Below are positions 8,636 to 17,848 of a stretch of DNA of 64,000 bases, one piece after another; position 1 is the stretch's first letter, and every line of letters starts with the position of its first letter. The stretch covers positions 1-64,000 of the forward strand of contig DRHT01000032.1 in assembly GCA_011053055.1 (NCBI GenBank). The letters are read 5' to 3'. A program made the position numbers and the translations under genes. Source of the DNA: Halopseudomonas sabulinigri. Lineage in GTDB: Bacteria > Pseudomonadota > Gammaproteobacteria > Pseudomonadales > Pseudomonadaceae. The notes under the pieces were generated by a model, which saw only the letters and a program-made list of their open reading frames with translations, searched no databases and had not been told where the DNA came from.

Positions 8636-9830
8636 ATGGCTAAGCCTGATCATCCGCTGGTTCCACGTTATCGCAGGTGTGGCCTGGATCGGCGCGTCTT
8701 TCTACTTTATTTGGCTCGACAATAACCTGCGCGAGCCACCGGAGTGGAAGAAGCAAAAAGGCATCAAGGGTGACCTGTGGGCCATCCATGGCGGCGGCTT
8801 CTATGAAGTAGCCAAGTACCAGGTTGGGCCGGAAAAGATGCCGACCGAGCTGCACTGGTTCAAGTGGGAAGCGTACAGCACTCTGATGAGCGGTCTGGCG
8901 CTGCTGTTTGCGGTCTATTATTTCGGCAATCCTGGCTATCTGATTGATCCGGGCAAGCTGGAGCTAAGCACCTTTGGCGCCATCGCCATTGGCATGGGCA
9001 CGTTGCTGGGCGTAATGGCGATCTATGAAGCGCTAATCCGCAGCCCGCTGGCAAAGCACGGCCTGGCCTTTGGTGTGGTGCTGTTCCTGATTTTGGTCGC
9101 GGTTGCCTGGGGTATGTTTCAAGTATTTGCCGGCCGTGGAGCCTTTATTCATGTGGGCGCGGTCATCGGCACCATCATGGTCGCCAACGTCTTTTTGGGT
9201 ATCGTTCCGGCCCAGCGAGCACTGGTTAATGCTGTTGAGAAGGGCGAAACACCGGATGATCACGTAGTCATGCTGGCGCAACGTGCGATGCTGCGTTCAC
9301 GCCACAACAACTACCTGACGTTGCCGGTTATCTTCATCATGATCAGCAATCACTATCCGATGTTCTACGGCCATGAGTATGGCTGGGCAATATTGGCAGC
9401 GATTGGCGCTATTACTGCCTATGCGCGGCACTTCTTCAACCTGCGTCACAAGCAGATCAACAAGCCGTCGATTCTGGTTATCAGCGCGCTGGCCACGCTG
9501 GCCCTGATCTGGGCAATGGCGCCCAGCGCTCCGCAAGCGCCCGCCACCAGCAATGCAGACGGCACCCCAGTAACCCGCGTAGCGGATGCGGATGTTAGCC
9601 AACTGCTGGCGACCCACTGCATGGCGTGCCACGCCGCCCAACCCAGCAGCCCAGCGTTCCAGGCGCCACCGGCCGGCATCACGCTGGAAAACCTGGAGCA
9701 GCTCAAGCAGCACCGCGACAAGGTCCAGCAGGCTGCAGTGGCAACCGAATACATGCCGCTTGGCAACATGACCGGTATTACCTCGGAGGAGCGCAGCATG
9801 CTGGGGCAGTGGTTGCGGGAAAATCCTTGA
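8616..9830 (+). CDS. puuD: Membrane urate oxidase PuuD with C-terminal cytochrome c domain
   Basis: Oxidises urate to 5-hydroxyisourate and passes electrons to its own cytochrome c instead of oxygen. The N-terminal ~290 residues form an integral membrane domain (DUF989) with about eight hydrophobic segments. A linker rich in Ala and Pro follows. The haem site CMACHA lies at about residue 334, with a candidate distal ligand in EYMPLGNMTG. A clear AAGGAG precedes ATG 8616. It is the last gene of the purine operon and replaces a soluble uricase, which is not seen in the window. Family assignment is strong; electron acceptor routing is established for the family only. Confidence 0.93.
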   Translation: MHAYLAEWLSLIIRWFHVIAGVAWIGASFYFIWLDNNLREPPEWKKQKGIKGDLWAIHGGGFYEVAKYQVGPEKMPTELHWFKWEAYSTLMSGLALLFAVYYFGNPGYLIDPGKLELSTFGAIAIGMGTLLGVMAIYEALIRSPLAKHGLAFGVVLFLILVAVAWGMFQVFAGRGAFIHVGAVIGTIMVANVFLGIVPAQRALVNAVEKGETPDDHVVMLAQRAMLRSRHNNYLTLPVIFIMISNHYPMFYGHEYGWAILAAIGAITAYARHFFNLRHKQINKPSILVISALATLALIWAMAPSAPQAPATSNADGTPVTRVADADVSQLLATHCMACHAAQPSSPAFQAPPAGITLENLEQLKQHRDKVQQAAVATEYMPLGNMTGITSEERSMLGQWLRENP

Positions 9831-9988
9831 GGTTGTAGGCCGCAGGTCAGGAGTTGACGCTGGCGAGTACCGAGGCAGGGTTGCGTCCCGGCCAGCGCTG
9901 GTGCGGTTGAAGCCGTTGTTCGCAATGGAGCTCGGCTTTCCCCAAGGACGCGGGCTCGTTCGGTCTGTTGGCGTTTTGGTTTCGGCGG
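9831..9988. other. Short gap between the convergent puuD and pxpC genes
   Basis: About 158 bp separates the 3' ends of the purine and 5-oxoprolinase operons. I see no ORF with family resemblance, no strong terminator with a T-tract, and no repeat. Confidence 0.4.
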
Positions 9989-10909
9989 CTAAGGCTCCCA
10001 GCGTGCCAGCAGCGCTAGATGATCTTGCCGCGCTTGTGCCTGACTGATTGGCTGCAGGCGTATTTTCTGCCCCGGCGCACATTGCGCCAGCCGGGCCAGG
10101 GACGCTGGCGTGAGCGCGCCCAGCCTTGGATAGCCACCGATGGTCTGGCGGTCGTTCATCAGTACTATCGGCTGGCCATCGGGCGGCACCTGTACGGCGC
10201 CGAGTGGGATGCCTTCGGAGATCAGCGCATCGCCTTGATAGCGCAGTGCTGGGCCGGTTAGGCGCATACCCATGCGGTCGGCGCGTTGATCCAGCGTCCA
10301 GTGTTGGTTGAACAGCTGAAACAGGCTGTCGCCGCTAAATTGGCTGCTTTGCGCGCCGACCAAGAGTTGCAAGGTTACTGGGCTCTTGTAGTCTGGGATC
10401 GCCTCGGAAGGCATTTTTCGGCTTACCGCAGGCTGCGCTGAATACGTGAGTTGATTGCCGGGTTTTAGCCCCTTGCCGTCGCCATGCAAACCACCCAGCC
10501 CCTCGCGCATCACGGTCGCGACCGCACCCAGAACGGGGTTTGCCTTAAATCCGCCGGCGGCGGCCAGATAGGCTCGCACACCGCTGCGTGGCTGAGTGAA
10601 TGTGAGCTGCTGGCCGCTGCGTATGGCAAAGACTTGCCAAGGTCTTAGCGGTTGTTGATCCAGTTTTGCATCCAGATCGGCACCGGTCAGCGCCAGCCAA
10701 CCATCGGCCTCTGCTTTGAGCGTCAGACCACCAAGCGGAATTTCGATCACGCAGGCGTCCAGTGGATTCCCCAATAACCAGTTGGCCCAGTGCTGAGCAA
10801 TCCAATCCAGCGCTCCGCCTTGGGTTACGCCCAGATGGCGCACGCCAAAACGTCCACCGTCCTGCAGCTGCGCAAAACCCAGACTGTGCTCTACTCGCAG
10901 CATGCTCAC
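9989..10909 (-). CDS. pxpC: 5-oxoprolinase subunit PxpC (biotin-dependent carboxyltransferase-like)
   Basis: Third subunit of the ATP-dependent 5-oxoprolinase PxpABC, which opens pyroglutamate to glutamate. The N-terminus has the family pattern QDGGRFGVRHLGVTQGGALD; further on are VRAYLAAAGGF and MNDRQTIGGYPRLG. The 306-aa frame starts at GTG 10909, overlapping the pxpB stop. ATG 10903, two codons in, is an equally reasonable start. It is the last gene of pxpA-pxpB-pxpC. Confidence 0.93.
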   Translation of the reverse strand: MSMLRVEHSLGFAQLQDGGRFGVRHLGVTQGGALDWIAQHWANWLLGNPLDACVIEIPLGGLTLKAEADGWLALTGADLDAKLDQQPLRPWQVFAIRSGQQLTFTQPRSGVRAYLAAAGGFKANPVLGAVATVMREGLGGLHGDGKGLKPGNQLTYSAQPAVSRKMPSEAIPDYKSPVTLQLLVGAQSSQFSGDSLFQLFNQHWTLDQRADRMGMRLTGPALRYQGDALISEGIPLGAVQVPPDGQPIVLMNDRQTIGGYPRLGALTPASLARLAQCAPGQKIRLQPISQAQARQDHLALLARWEP

Positions 10910-11613
10910 GGGTTTGGCTCCATGCTCGCATCGTCGCCGCCGAGGCGCAAAAACTCGGCATGGTCGACCGAAACAAAACGGACACGATCGCCGGGTTTGA
11001 GCAAGCTGTAACCATCGCGCTCGCGGTCAAACAAGGCTAGCGGACAACGCCCAATCAGGTTCCAGCCGCCGGGCGATACCAGTGGATAGACAGCGGTCTG
11101 TCGCTCGGCTATCCCGACGCTGCCCTGCGGGACGCGCTGACGCGGCGTAGCCAGCCGTGGCGCGGCAATGCTCGGATCGACCAAGCCCATATAGCCAAAG
11201 CCGGGTGTGAAGCCGAGAGTAAATACCGGGTAGTCGCGGCTGCAGTGGCGGTCTACTACTTGCTCCACAGTACAGCCAGCGCGTTGCGCAAGCGCTTCTA
11301 GATCGGGGCCGACACTGGGGTGATACCAGACCGGCAGCTCATGCCGTCGGCCGCTGTCGTTAATCGCCAGCGGTTGTAACCCTTTCAGCGCTTGCAGCAC
11401 GCGCTCACTAGCCTGTGCTTCGCTCAGTTGCAGGCCGTCATAGTGCAGCATCAAAGTGGTATAGGACGGCACCAGATCAATCAGCTGCGCACCAAAAGCG
11501 GTGTGCAGGCGTTCGGCGGCGGCCATCAACCACGGTATGTTGGCCTCGTCGATCACGTCGAACAGGCGCAGCATCAAGCAATCCCACGCGACGCTCTCAA
11601 TGCGCGGTGTCAC
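10906..11613 (-). CDS. pxpB: 5-oxoprolinase subunit PxpB (KipI-like)
   Basis: Second subunit of 5-oxoprolinase, related to the Bacillus KipI kinase inhibitor. The 235-aa protein carries the family core [16 protein letters not shown] followed by [33 protein letters not shown] and a final FDRERDG segment. It starts with GTG inside a GTGA overlap with the pxpA stop, and overlaps pxpC by 4 bp. Its role here comes from the intact pxpA and pxpC neighbours rather than from any sporulation context. Confidence 0.93.
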   Translation of the reverse strand: MTPRIESVAWDCLMLRLFDVIDEANIPWLMAAAERLHTAFGAQLIDLVPSYTTLMLHYDGLQLSEAQASERVLQALKGLQPLAINDSGRRHELPVWYHPSVGPDLEALAQRAGCTVEQVVDRHCSRDYPVFTLGFTPGFGYMGLVDPSIAAPRLATPRQRVPQGSVGIAERQTAVYPLVSPGGWNLIGRCPLALFDRERDGYSLLKPGDRVRFVSVDHAEFLRLGGDDASMEPNP

Positions 11614-12353
11614 AGTGCATCCAGCGCCGCGCGGATACGTGCGACCACGGCGACGGATTCTGCGTTGTCACCATGTACGCAAAGGCTGTCTGCCTGGAGA
11701 TAGAGTTCGCTGCCGTCGCTCGCGATAAGCGGTTCGCCGTGCGCAAAGGTCAACGCTTGGGCAAGAATACGTTCAGGGTCATGGTGCACCGCGCCGGGCT
11801 GATGACGTGGCAACAGATAACCGTCAGCGTCATAACCACGGTCGGCAAAGGCCTCAAACCAGAGCTTTACGCCCTGCTCTGCTGCCAATGATTGCGCCTC
11901 GCGGTTGTCGCGGCGCGCCAGCAGCATCAATGGCAGGCTGGCGTCGAAACGCGCGACGGCACGGAGTACCGCGCGCAGCAACTCAGGTTTGCGCATCATG
12001 TCGTTATAGAGCGCGCCGTGCGGTTTGACGTAGCTCAGGTTGCCGCCCTCAGCACGGCAGATGCCATCCAGCGCGCCGATCTGATAAAGCAGCATGTCTT
12101 CGACTTCCTGCGCGGAGCAGTTCATCGAGCGACGACCAAAACCGACCAGATCTGGATACGCTGGATGCGCGCCAATGCGCACATCATGGCTGACCGCCAT
12201 TGCAACGGTGCGACGCATGATGCTCGGGTCTGAGGCGTGAAAGCCGCAGGCGATGTTGGCGCAATCCACATGCGGCATAACGGCTTCGTCCATACCCATG
12301 GTCCAGGCGCCGAAGCTTTCGCCCATATCGCAATTCAATGTTGGCTTCTGCAT
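11610..12353 (-). CDS. pxpA: 5-oxoprolinase subunit PxpA (LamB/YcsF family)
   Basis: First subunit of 5-oxoprolinase. The protein starts [17 protein letters not shown], the standard LamB/YcsF N-terminus, and continues with [33 protein letters not shown] and [10 protein letters not shown]. The track ORF runs 158 codons further upstream to 12827, but that extension is unlike the family and overlaps the divergent DJ-1 gene, so I use ATG 12353 (247 aa). An AGGAG lies upstream at a rather long spacing. First gene of pxpABC. Confidence 0.94.
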   Translation of the reverse strand: MQKPTLNCDMGESFGAWTMGMDEAVMPHVDCANIACGFHASDPSIMRRTVAMAVSHDVRIGAHPAYPDLVGFGRRSMNCSAQEVEDMLLYQIGALDGICRAEGGNLSYVKPHGALYNDMMRKPELLRAVLRAVARFDASLPLMLLARRDNREAQSLAAEQGVKLWFEAFADRGYDADGYLLPRHQPGAVHHDPERILAQALTFAHGEPLIASDGSELYLQADSLCVHGDNAESVAVVARIRAALDAL

Positions 12354-12497
12354 GCGCTGCGCTGCTCCTGTTGGGCGTGGCGAAGCTAAAAGGGAACGAA
12401 ACGCCGCTTTTGCTGCCGGATTTAGAGTGTATTTATGCTGTTCGGCGCACAGAGCGTACCGCAGCTGCCCCTTATGTTCAGATAAGAGAGAGACAAT

Positions 12498-13190
12498 ATG
12501 AAGATTCTCATGGTTCTCACCTCCCACGACAAGCTTGGCAACACCGGCAAGAAAACCGGCTTCTGGCTGGAAGAGTTTGCCGCGCCCTATTACGTGCTTA
12601 AAGACGCTGGCGCCGAGATCACCCTGGCCTCGCCGAAGGGCGGCCAGCCGCCGCTTGACCCGACCAGTGCAGAGCCAGACGCCCTGACCTCCGCGACTGA
12701 GCGTTTTGATGCGGATGCCGACGCTAAGGCACAGCTGGCCAGCACTCATGTGCTGTCCAAGGTTGCCGCTAATGATTACGACGCGGTCTTCTATCCCGGC
12801 GGGCACGGCCCCATGTGGGACCTGCACGAAGACGCTGATTCACTCGCGCTGCTGGAAGCCTTCGCCAAGGCCGATAAACCCATTGGGGCGGTGTGCCATG
12901 CACCGGCGGCACTGGTGAACGCTAAAGGTAAAGACGGTGAGTACCTGATTGGCGCCAAACGCGTGACCGGTTTCTCCAACTCCGAAGAAGACGCCGTGGG
13001 CCTGAGCGACGTGGTGCCCTTTATGCTCGAAGACGCGCTGAAAGAAAAAGGCGGCGTGTACAGCAAGGGCGAAGACTGGGGCGAGTATGTGCTGGTAGAT
13101 GGCTTGCTGGTTACGGGCCAGAATCCTGGGTCCTCCGAGAAAGCTGCGAAAGAGCTGCTGACTTTGCTTAAGGTCATGCCCGGCAGCTAA
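12498..13190 (+). CDS. DJ-1/PfpI superfamily protein (Hsp31-like class I amidotransferase fold)
   Basis: A 230-aa cytosolic protein of the DJ-1/PfpI superfamily. The nucleophile elbow is [10 protein letters not shown], with an upstream GGHGPMWDL and an early glutamate region [11 protein letters not shown]. This pattern is that of YajL/Hsp31-like chaperone-glyoxalase or stress proteins annotated as type 1 glutamine amidotransferases. It is monocistronic, divergent from pxpA, and followed by a strong terminator. Exact activity (glyoxalase, deglycase or chaperone) cannot be settled from sequence. Confidence 0.87.
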   Translation: MKILMVLTSHDKLGNTGKKTGFWLEEFAAPYYVLKDAGAEITLASPKGGQPPLDPTSAEPDALTSATERFDADADAKAQLASTHVLSKVAANDYDAVFYPGGHGPMWDLHEDADSLALLEAFAKADKPIGAVCHAPAALVNAKGKDGEYLIGAKRVTGFSNSEEDAVGLSDVVPFMLEDALKEKGGVYSKGEDWGEYVLVDGLLVTGQNPGSSEKAAKELLTLLKVMPGS

Positions 13191-13213
13191 GCCAGATTGC
13201 TACGTGGATCGAT

Positions 13214-13245
13214 AAAAAAAGGGTGCTCACTGGGCACCCTTTTTT
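13214..13245. terminator. Bidirectional Rho-independent terminator
   Basis: A7-GGGTGC-loop-GCACCC-T6: a six-base G+C-rich stem flanked by an A-run and a T-run. It would end the DJ-1-like gene on the plus strand and the convergent thioesterase gene on the minus strand. Confidence 0.88.
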
Positions 13246-13309
13246 CGTAAGTACGAATGCTTACAACACTAGTAACTAGTTCACCAGCCGTAACAATGGC
13301 TGCTAACCC

Positions 13310-13741
13310 TTAGCTCAAAATCATATTGGTCGCCGTTGCATAGGCATACAGCGAGCCTGTTTCGTCGCGCAGATAACCTTCTGAAATTACCAAGCGGCGT
13401 GTCTTGTTAATCACTTTCCCTTCGGCAATCAGCGTCTTGTTAAAAGGCACTGGCTTGCACATTTTTACGTTCAGTTCGATGGTGCCATAGCCCACGCCAG
13501 CGCCGAGCACGGTGTGAGTAGCGCAGCCGGTGACCGAGTCCATCACTGTGGCGGCAAAGCCGCCGTGCACGCCGCCCATTGGGTTGGTGTGAGTTTCGTT
13601 GGCAGTGGCTTTGAATACCACGCGGCCTTCTTCAGCTGCTTCGAACTCCATTGGCACGGTTTTGGCGATTGGAGCAAAGGGCAGTTCGCCGCTCGCGATG
13701 GCTTGCATGATTTGCAGGCCGGTCATGTCTTTTAGGTTCAT
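13310..13741 (-). CDS. PaaI-family hotdog thioesterase
   Basis: A 143-aa hotdog-fold protein of the PaaI/YbgC-type acyl-CoA thioesterase group. The core motif NPMGGVHGGFAATVMDSVTG has the HGG signature and the acidic residue of the active-site helix. TIELNVKMCKPVPF forms the central strands. It lies 21 bp downstream of an alpha/beta hydrolase gene and downstream of a TetR gene on the same strand, so tetR-hydrolase-thioesterase may be one operon. Substrate unknown. Confidence 0.88.
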   Translation of the reverse strand: MNLKDMTGLQIMQAIASGELPFAPIAKTVPMEFEAAEEGRVVFKATANETHTNPMGGVHGGFAATVMDSVTGCATHTVLGAGVGYGTIELNVKMCKPVPFNKTLIAEGKVINKTRRLVISEGYLRDETGSLYAYATATNMILS

Positions 13742-13762
13742 TGCGAATGTCCTTGAGGGGTT

Positions 13763-14650
13763 TCAGGCTGCGCGAGCAGCCAAGTTAAGTTGTTCGAACC
13801 AGTCCAGCGCGTCCTGCCAAAGTGGCTCTGCGTGCGGCCGGAAATAGCCCATGTGGCCCAGCGGGCGCAGGTTCTGTGTTTGTGGGTCGATGGTGACAGC
13901 CCGGTAATCGGCGTTGCGATAGGCCGACATAAAGGCGTCGCGCGAGGCGGGCGAGGCCCAGAGATCATCAGTGGCGCTGACTGCTGTGATCGGTGTGGTG
14001 ATCTCGGCGAAGCGCGCCTCTAGCCCCGGCATCTGCGGGTCTTCAAAGAAGTAACGCGGGAATCGGCACCAATGTTTCCACTTCTGATACACGCCCTTGG
14101 GCAAGTCTTCGCCCATGCCCAGTTTACGCCAGGCCAGATAGCCCTTGGCGCGAACGATCAGCGGGGCGATCACGCGCCACATCAAGAGCACGCGTAGCTG
14201 CTCGGAGCGCGGCATCCAGCCGTGCCAGCCGGCACCCGTGCCGAAGGTATACAGACCACTGATAGCGGTGTGATTGGGCATCAGGCCAAACGCGTGGCCG
14301 CCGAACGAATGACCGACCATGTAGATGGGGAGCGTGCTTGTTTTCAGGTGCTCAACGGCAGCTGCCAGATCTTGCTCTGCCCAGTCCAGATAATCCATTT
14401 CAAAGCCTTGCAGGCTTGCCGGTGCGGAGCCGCCGATGCCGCGATAGTCCAGCGTCAGAGTGCTGTAGCCACGGCTGGCGGCGTACTCGGCAAATCGGCG
14501 GTAAAAGCCTTGGGGCACGCCGGTGGCGCTGCCGATCAGCAACTGGGCTACAGGGGCTTTGGCTGAGTAAAGAGTGGCGCTCAACGGGTAGCCGTCGGCA
14601 GCGATGAGGGTCAATGGTTGCGCCGGTACGGTCGCGGTATCAATGCTCAT
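13763..14650 (-). CDS. Alpha/beta hydrolase
   Basis: A serine hydrolase of the alpha/beta fold, about 295 aa. The nucleophile elbow is VGHSFGGHAF, an early oxyanion region is LIGSATGVPQGFYR, and the C-terminal LGHMGYFRP supplies the probable catalytic histidine. ATDDLWASP may hold the acidic residue. The track starts at 14695, but MSIDTATVP at 14650 overlaps the tetR 3' end by only 11 bp and begins nearer the conserved domain, so I prefer it; the ribosome site is weak either way. The substrate is not recognisable. Confidence 0.83.
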   Translation of the reverse strand: MSIDTATVPAQPLTLIAADGYPLSATLYSAKAPVAQLLIGSATGVPQGFYRRFAEYAASRGYSTLTLDYRGIGGSAPASLQGFEMDYLDWAEQDLAAAVEHLKTSTLPIYMVGHSFGGHAFGLMPNHTAISGLYTFGTGAGWHGWMPRSEQLRVLLMWRVIAPLIVRAKGYLAWRKLGMGEDLPKGVYQKWKHWCRFPRYFFEDPQMPGLEARFAEITTPITAVSATDDLWASPASRDAFMSAYRNADYRAVTIDPQTQNLRPLGHMGYFRPHAEPLWQDALDWFEQLNLAARAA

Positions 14651-15233
14651 TGGGAGATGCCTTTTGTTGCAGTCGAACATGCCCCAGCAACGCACGAAAA
14701 GCGCGCTCCAGCGGCAGGGTGTCGCCAGCGACGCGGGCCATGATCAAGCCACCCTCGTAGCTGGAGAAGATGAGCGCCGCGAGGTCCGCGCTGTGCTCTG
14801 CCGGATATCCCGCGGTGTTCAGGTGACTGGCTAGCTGTTGTTGAACACGGTTGAAGCTGTGGTTGATTGCCAGGCGCAGATCGATGTCTTCGGCATTGCT
14901 GTCCAGTGCGGCGGCGGCCATGGGGCAGCCGAGCCGAAACTCGCTGGCTTCGATGCGCCGCAGGGCGCTTTCGATCCAGTGGGCAATGGCCTCTAGCGGA
15001 TCATCATGTTCGGCAAACAAGCGGGTGAAAAAGCGCACGAGCTGCTCAGCAGTCTGTTCGATGGCGGCTAGTGCTAGTTCTTCTTTACCGCCGGGAAAAT
15101 GGTGGTAGAGGCTGCCCTTGGGCGCCTTGGCCTGTGCCAATAATTCAGTTAGCCCGGTGCCGTGCAGTCCGTTGCGTTGCAAGGTTATTTGCATAGCATT
15201 GACCAGCCGTGAGCGTGTATCAGTGTTCTTCAT
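14640..15233 (-). CDS. TetR-family regulator (LmrA/YxaF-like)
   Basis: A 197-aa repressor. The N-terminal helix-turn-helix ends in the recognition segment KAPKGSLYHHFPGGKEEL; the C-terminal ligand domain includes RLGCPMAAAALD, as in LmrA/YxaF-like proteins. It heads a probable operon with the hydrolase (11-bp overlap) and thioesterase. A palindrome TAGACCGATCAGTCTA lies just upstream of the start, consistent with autorepression. The recognition helix is nearly identical to that of the TetR at 40021. Ligand unknown. Confidence 0.9.
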   Translation of the reverse strand: MKNTDTRSRLVNAMQITLQRNGLHGTGLTELLAQAKAPKGSLYHHFPGGKEELALAAIEQTAEQLVRFFTRLFAEHDDPLEAIAHWIESALRRIEASEFRLGCPMAAAALDSNAEDIDLRLAINHSFNRVQQQLASHLNTAGYPAEHSADLAALIFSSYEGGLIMARVAGDTLPLERAFRALLGHVRLQQKASPNEH

Positions 15234-15244
15234 GCCGCTATTTA

Positions 15245-15260
15245 TAGACCGATCAGTCTA
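15245..15260. promoter_or_regulatory. Candidate TetR operator TAGACCGATCAGTCTA
   Basis: A 16-bp near-perfect palindrome (TAGAC-N6-GTCTA) 12 bp upstream of the tetR start codon. TAGAC/GTCTA half-sites recur at 39974 and 40674 beside the second TetR of the same type, although the spacing differs there. Position and symmetry suggest an autoregulatory operator. Confidence 0.65.
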
Positions 15261-15295
15261 CTGAGTAAATAGTGTTGCCAGAAATTTAACGAAGT

Positions 15296-16345
15296 TTAGT
15301 CCTGTAATTCTGGTTTAAGACGCTGCCACAGGACGAACAGCGGTTCCGCCAAAAACATCACCAGAAACAGCCGCAGCACCTGTAGTGCGGTGACTACGGC
15401 GACTGACAAATGCAGCGCCTCGGCGGTGAGGCACAGCTCGGTGATGCCGCCGGGCATCATGCCGAGCATCAGACTGACACGATCAACATTGCCGAGCGTG
15501 CTCAGCAATATCGCTGCGGCAGCGGCAACCAGCATCGCCAGCAGGGTAAACAGCCACACTCGCAGCAGGAAGGCCGGCGCTTTTCGGAAGAAAGCACGGT
15601 CAAAGTGGCAGCCTAACGCACTACCAATTAGCCACTGCCCAGCCGCGCTGGTGCCGGCTGGCAGAGCGATGTTGATATCCAGCAATACACCGCCAGCGGC
15701 GCAGGCGATCAGCGGCCCGAGCATCCATGGATTGGGCTGACGCAGACGCCGCAACAGGACTGCCAGCAAACCGCCCAATGGCACTAGCCAGGCCAGCGTG
15801 AGGAGATCGGTGGGCAGCGGTGCTGGTGCGTCGACCGCAGGCAGTGCCCAGGTGAAGAGTGCGGGAATTAGCAAAACCACCATCAGCAGACGCAGGCTAT
15901 GCGCGGCTACCACGTTGGCGAGATTGGCTTGATGGCGGGCGCCGATGACGGCCATCTCGCTGGCGCCGCCGGGCATGCTGGCGAAATAGGCGGTGGCGCG
16001 GTCATAGCCGGCGCGAGTGAGAATCCGAATGCCGATAAGGCTAAGCAGGAAGGTGCCGCAGGCGCCGATCATTATCAGCCCCAGATGGCTGATGACCTGT
16101 TCAAAGACGGGGGTAGTGAAGTGCAGACCTATGGCGCTGGCGACTATCCATTGCCCGGCCTGGCGTGAACCTGGCGGCGGTTCACACAGGCAGCCGCTGC
16201 AACGCAGCAGGATGACCGCCAGCAGTGAACCGGTCATCCAGGGCAACGGCCAGCCCATCAGGCTGGCCAGCCATCCGCCGAGCGCTCCGATCAGTGGAGC
16301 GCTGGCGTATTTCAACCAGCGGGGCTGGCTGCCCGGTTCAGGCAT
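15296..16345 (-). CDS. AbrB-family integral membrane protein
   Basis: A 349-aa polytopic membrane protein of the AbrB duplication family (named from putative regulators of ammonia monooxygenase). Two related halves are visible: MPGGASEMAVIGARH near residue 145 and MPGGITELCLTAEALH near 300, each preceded by hydrophobic helices. The start overlaps the tctA 3' end by 8 bp, so it is the last gene of opdH-tctCBA. The function of the family is poorly defined; placement suggests a role in export, import or regulation linked to tricarboxylates. Confidence 0.85.
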   Translation of the reverse strand: MPEPGSQPRWLKYASAPLIGALGGWLASLMGWPLPWMTGSLLAVILLRCSGCLCEPPPGSRQAGQWIVASAIGLHFTTPVFEQVISHLGLIMIGACGTFLLSLIGIRILTRAGYDRATAYFASMPGGASEMAVIGARHQANLANVVAAHSLRLLMVVLLIPALFTWALPAVDAPAPLPTDLLTLAWLVPLGGLLAVLLRRLRQPNPWMLGPLIACAAGGVLLDINIALPAGTSAAGQWLIGSALGCHFDRAFFRKAPAFLLRVWLFTLLAMLVAAAAAILLSTLGNVDRVSLMLGMMPGGITELCLTAEALHLSVAVVTALQVLRLFLVMFLAEPLFVLWQRLKPELQD

Positions 16346-17846
16346 TGGCCAGCTTGGCGCTGCGCTTGGCGCGGTAACGACGCCAGAACGGCAGCGCGAT
16401 CATCGCGGCCACCAGTGCCCACAGGCCAATGGCGATTGGGCTGGAAAACAGAATGCCAAGGTCGCCGTTGGAGATCGACAGTGCGCGGCGCAGGTTGCTT
16501 TCCATCATGTCGCCGAGGATGAAGCCCAGCAATAGCGCAGAGAGCGGGAAGTCCAGCTTGCGCAGCAGATAGCCGAAGATGCCGATGGCGATCATCAAAA
16601 ACAGATCGAAGGTAGTCGCATGCACCGCGTACACCCCGATTGAGGTGATGATTGCGATGGCGGGCACTAGCGTCCAGTTCGGTACTGAGAGGATGCGGGT
16701 GAACAGCTTGATCATCGGTATGTTCATCACGATCAAAATGATGTTGGCGACAAACAGCGAGGCAATCAGACCCCAGACGATCTCAGGCTGGTTCTGGAAC
16801 AGTAGTGGGCCGGGCGTAATGTTGTACAGCGTCAGCGCGCCGAGCATCACTGCCGTGGTGCCTGAGCCTGGAATACCGAGGGTCAGCATCGGGATCATCG
16901 AGCCACAGGCCGAAGCGCTGTTGGCGGTTTCTGGTGCGGCTAGGCCACGCAGATCGCCGTCACCGAAGCGGCCACTATCGCCGGCCAATTTTTTCTCCGA
17001 CATGTAGCTGACGGCGCTGGCCAGGGTGGCACCGGCGCCCGGCAGGACGCCGAAAATAAAGCCCAGCACACCGCAGCGCAGGTTGGTCGCCAATACCGAG
17101 CTGCCTTCCTTGAGGTTGAACAGCATGCGACCGCTGGTCTTAAGTGCGGTCTGGCCGTGGTGGGTGCGCTCCAGCAGCATGAGGATTTCGCTGATGCTGA
17201 ACAGCCCCAATACCAGTACGACGAACTGGATGCCGTCAGACAGGCCCAGGCTGCCAAAGGTGAAGCGATACACGCCGCTGTTGGCGTCGATGCCAACGCA
17301 GGACAGCATCAGGCCGATCAGTACGGCAACGGCAGTCTTGACCGGTTTGTCGCCGGCCATGCCGGCCAGACAAACAATCGCAAAGACCATCAGCATGAAG
17401 TACTCGGCCGGCCCGAACGAAACCGCCCATTTGGCCAGCAGTGGCGCAAAGACGATCACCCCTACCGTGGCGATCATGCCGCCGATAAACGAACTCCAGG
17501 CGGAGATCGACAAGGCCACACCCGCTTTGCCTTGGCGCGCCAGGGGATAACCGTCCAGCGTCGTCATTACCGCGGATGCTTCACCGGGGATGTTCAGCAA
17601 AATCGAGGAAATGCGGCCGCCGTATTCGCATCCCAGATAGACCGAGGCGAGCAGGATCAGCGCGGTTTCCGGTGGTAAGCCGAGTGCGAAGGCAACCGGG
17701 ATCAGCAGTGCGACGCCGTTGATGGGACCAAGGCCCGGCAACAAGCCGACGATGGTGCCGATGGTGGTACCCGCCAGTGCAGTGACGAGGTTGTTTGGGC
17801 TAAGCGCGACGTCGAAGCCTTGTCCGAGATATTGCAGCGTATCCAT
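16338..17846 (-). CDS. tctA: Tripartite tricarboxylate transporter large membrane subunit TctA
   Basis: The 12-helix channel component of a TctABC importer in the inner membrane. The 502-aa protein starts MDTLQYLGQGFDVALSP. It has GLLPGLGPINGVAL and GVLPGAGATLASAVSY, the repeated TctA family motifs. The track starts 39 codons upstream inside tctB, in a frame lacking family resemblance. ATG 17846 lies 2 bp after the tctB stop and gives the normal length. Confidence 0.95.
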   Translation of the reverse strand: MDTLQYLGQGFDVALSPNNLVTALAGTTIGTIVGLLPGLGPINGVALLIPVAFALGLPPETALILLASVYLGCEYGGRISSILLNIPGEASAVMTTLDGYPLARQGKAGVALSISAWSSFIGGMIATVGVIVFAPLLAKWAVSFGPAEYFMLMVFAIVCLAGMAGDKPVKTAVAVLIGLMLSCVGIDANSGVYRFTFGSLGLSDGIQFVVLVLGLFSISEILMLLERTHHGQTALKTSGRMLFNLKEGSSVLATNLRCGVLGFIFGVLPGAGATLASAVSYMSEKKLAGDSGRFGDGDLRGLAAPETANSASACGSMIPMLTLGIPGSGTTAVMLGALTLYNITPGPLLFQNQPEIVWGLIASLFVANIILIVMNIPMIKLFTRILSVPNWTLVPAIAIITSIGVYAVHATTFDLFLMIAIGIFGYLLRKLDFPLSALLLGFILGDMMESNLRRALSISNGDLGILFSSPIAIGLWALVAAMIALPFWRRYRAKRSAKLANA

Positions 17847-17848
17847 GA

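Noticed and set aside
12354-12827. N-terminal extension of the pxpA ORF
   Set aside because: The added 158 residues do not resemble LamB/YcsF proteins and overlap the divergent DJ-1-like gene and its promoter.
16338-17846. Opposite-strand ORFs of up to 174 aa over tctA
   Set aside because: They are shadows of a long membrane-protein gene with clear TctA motifs.
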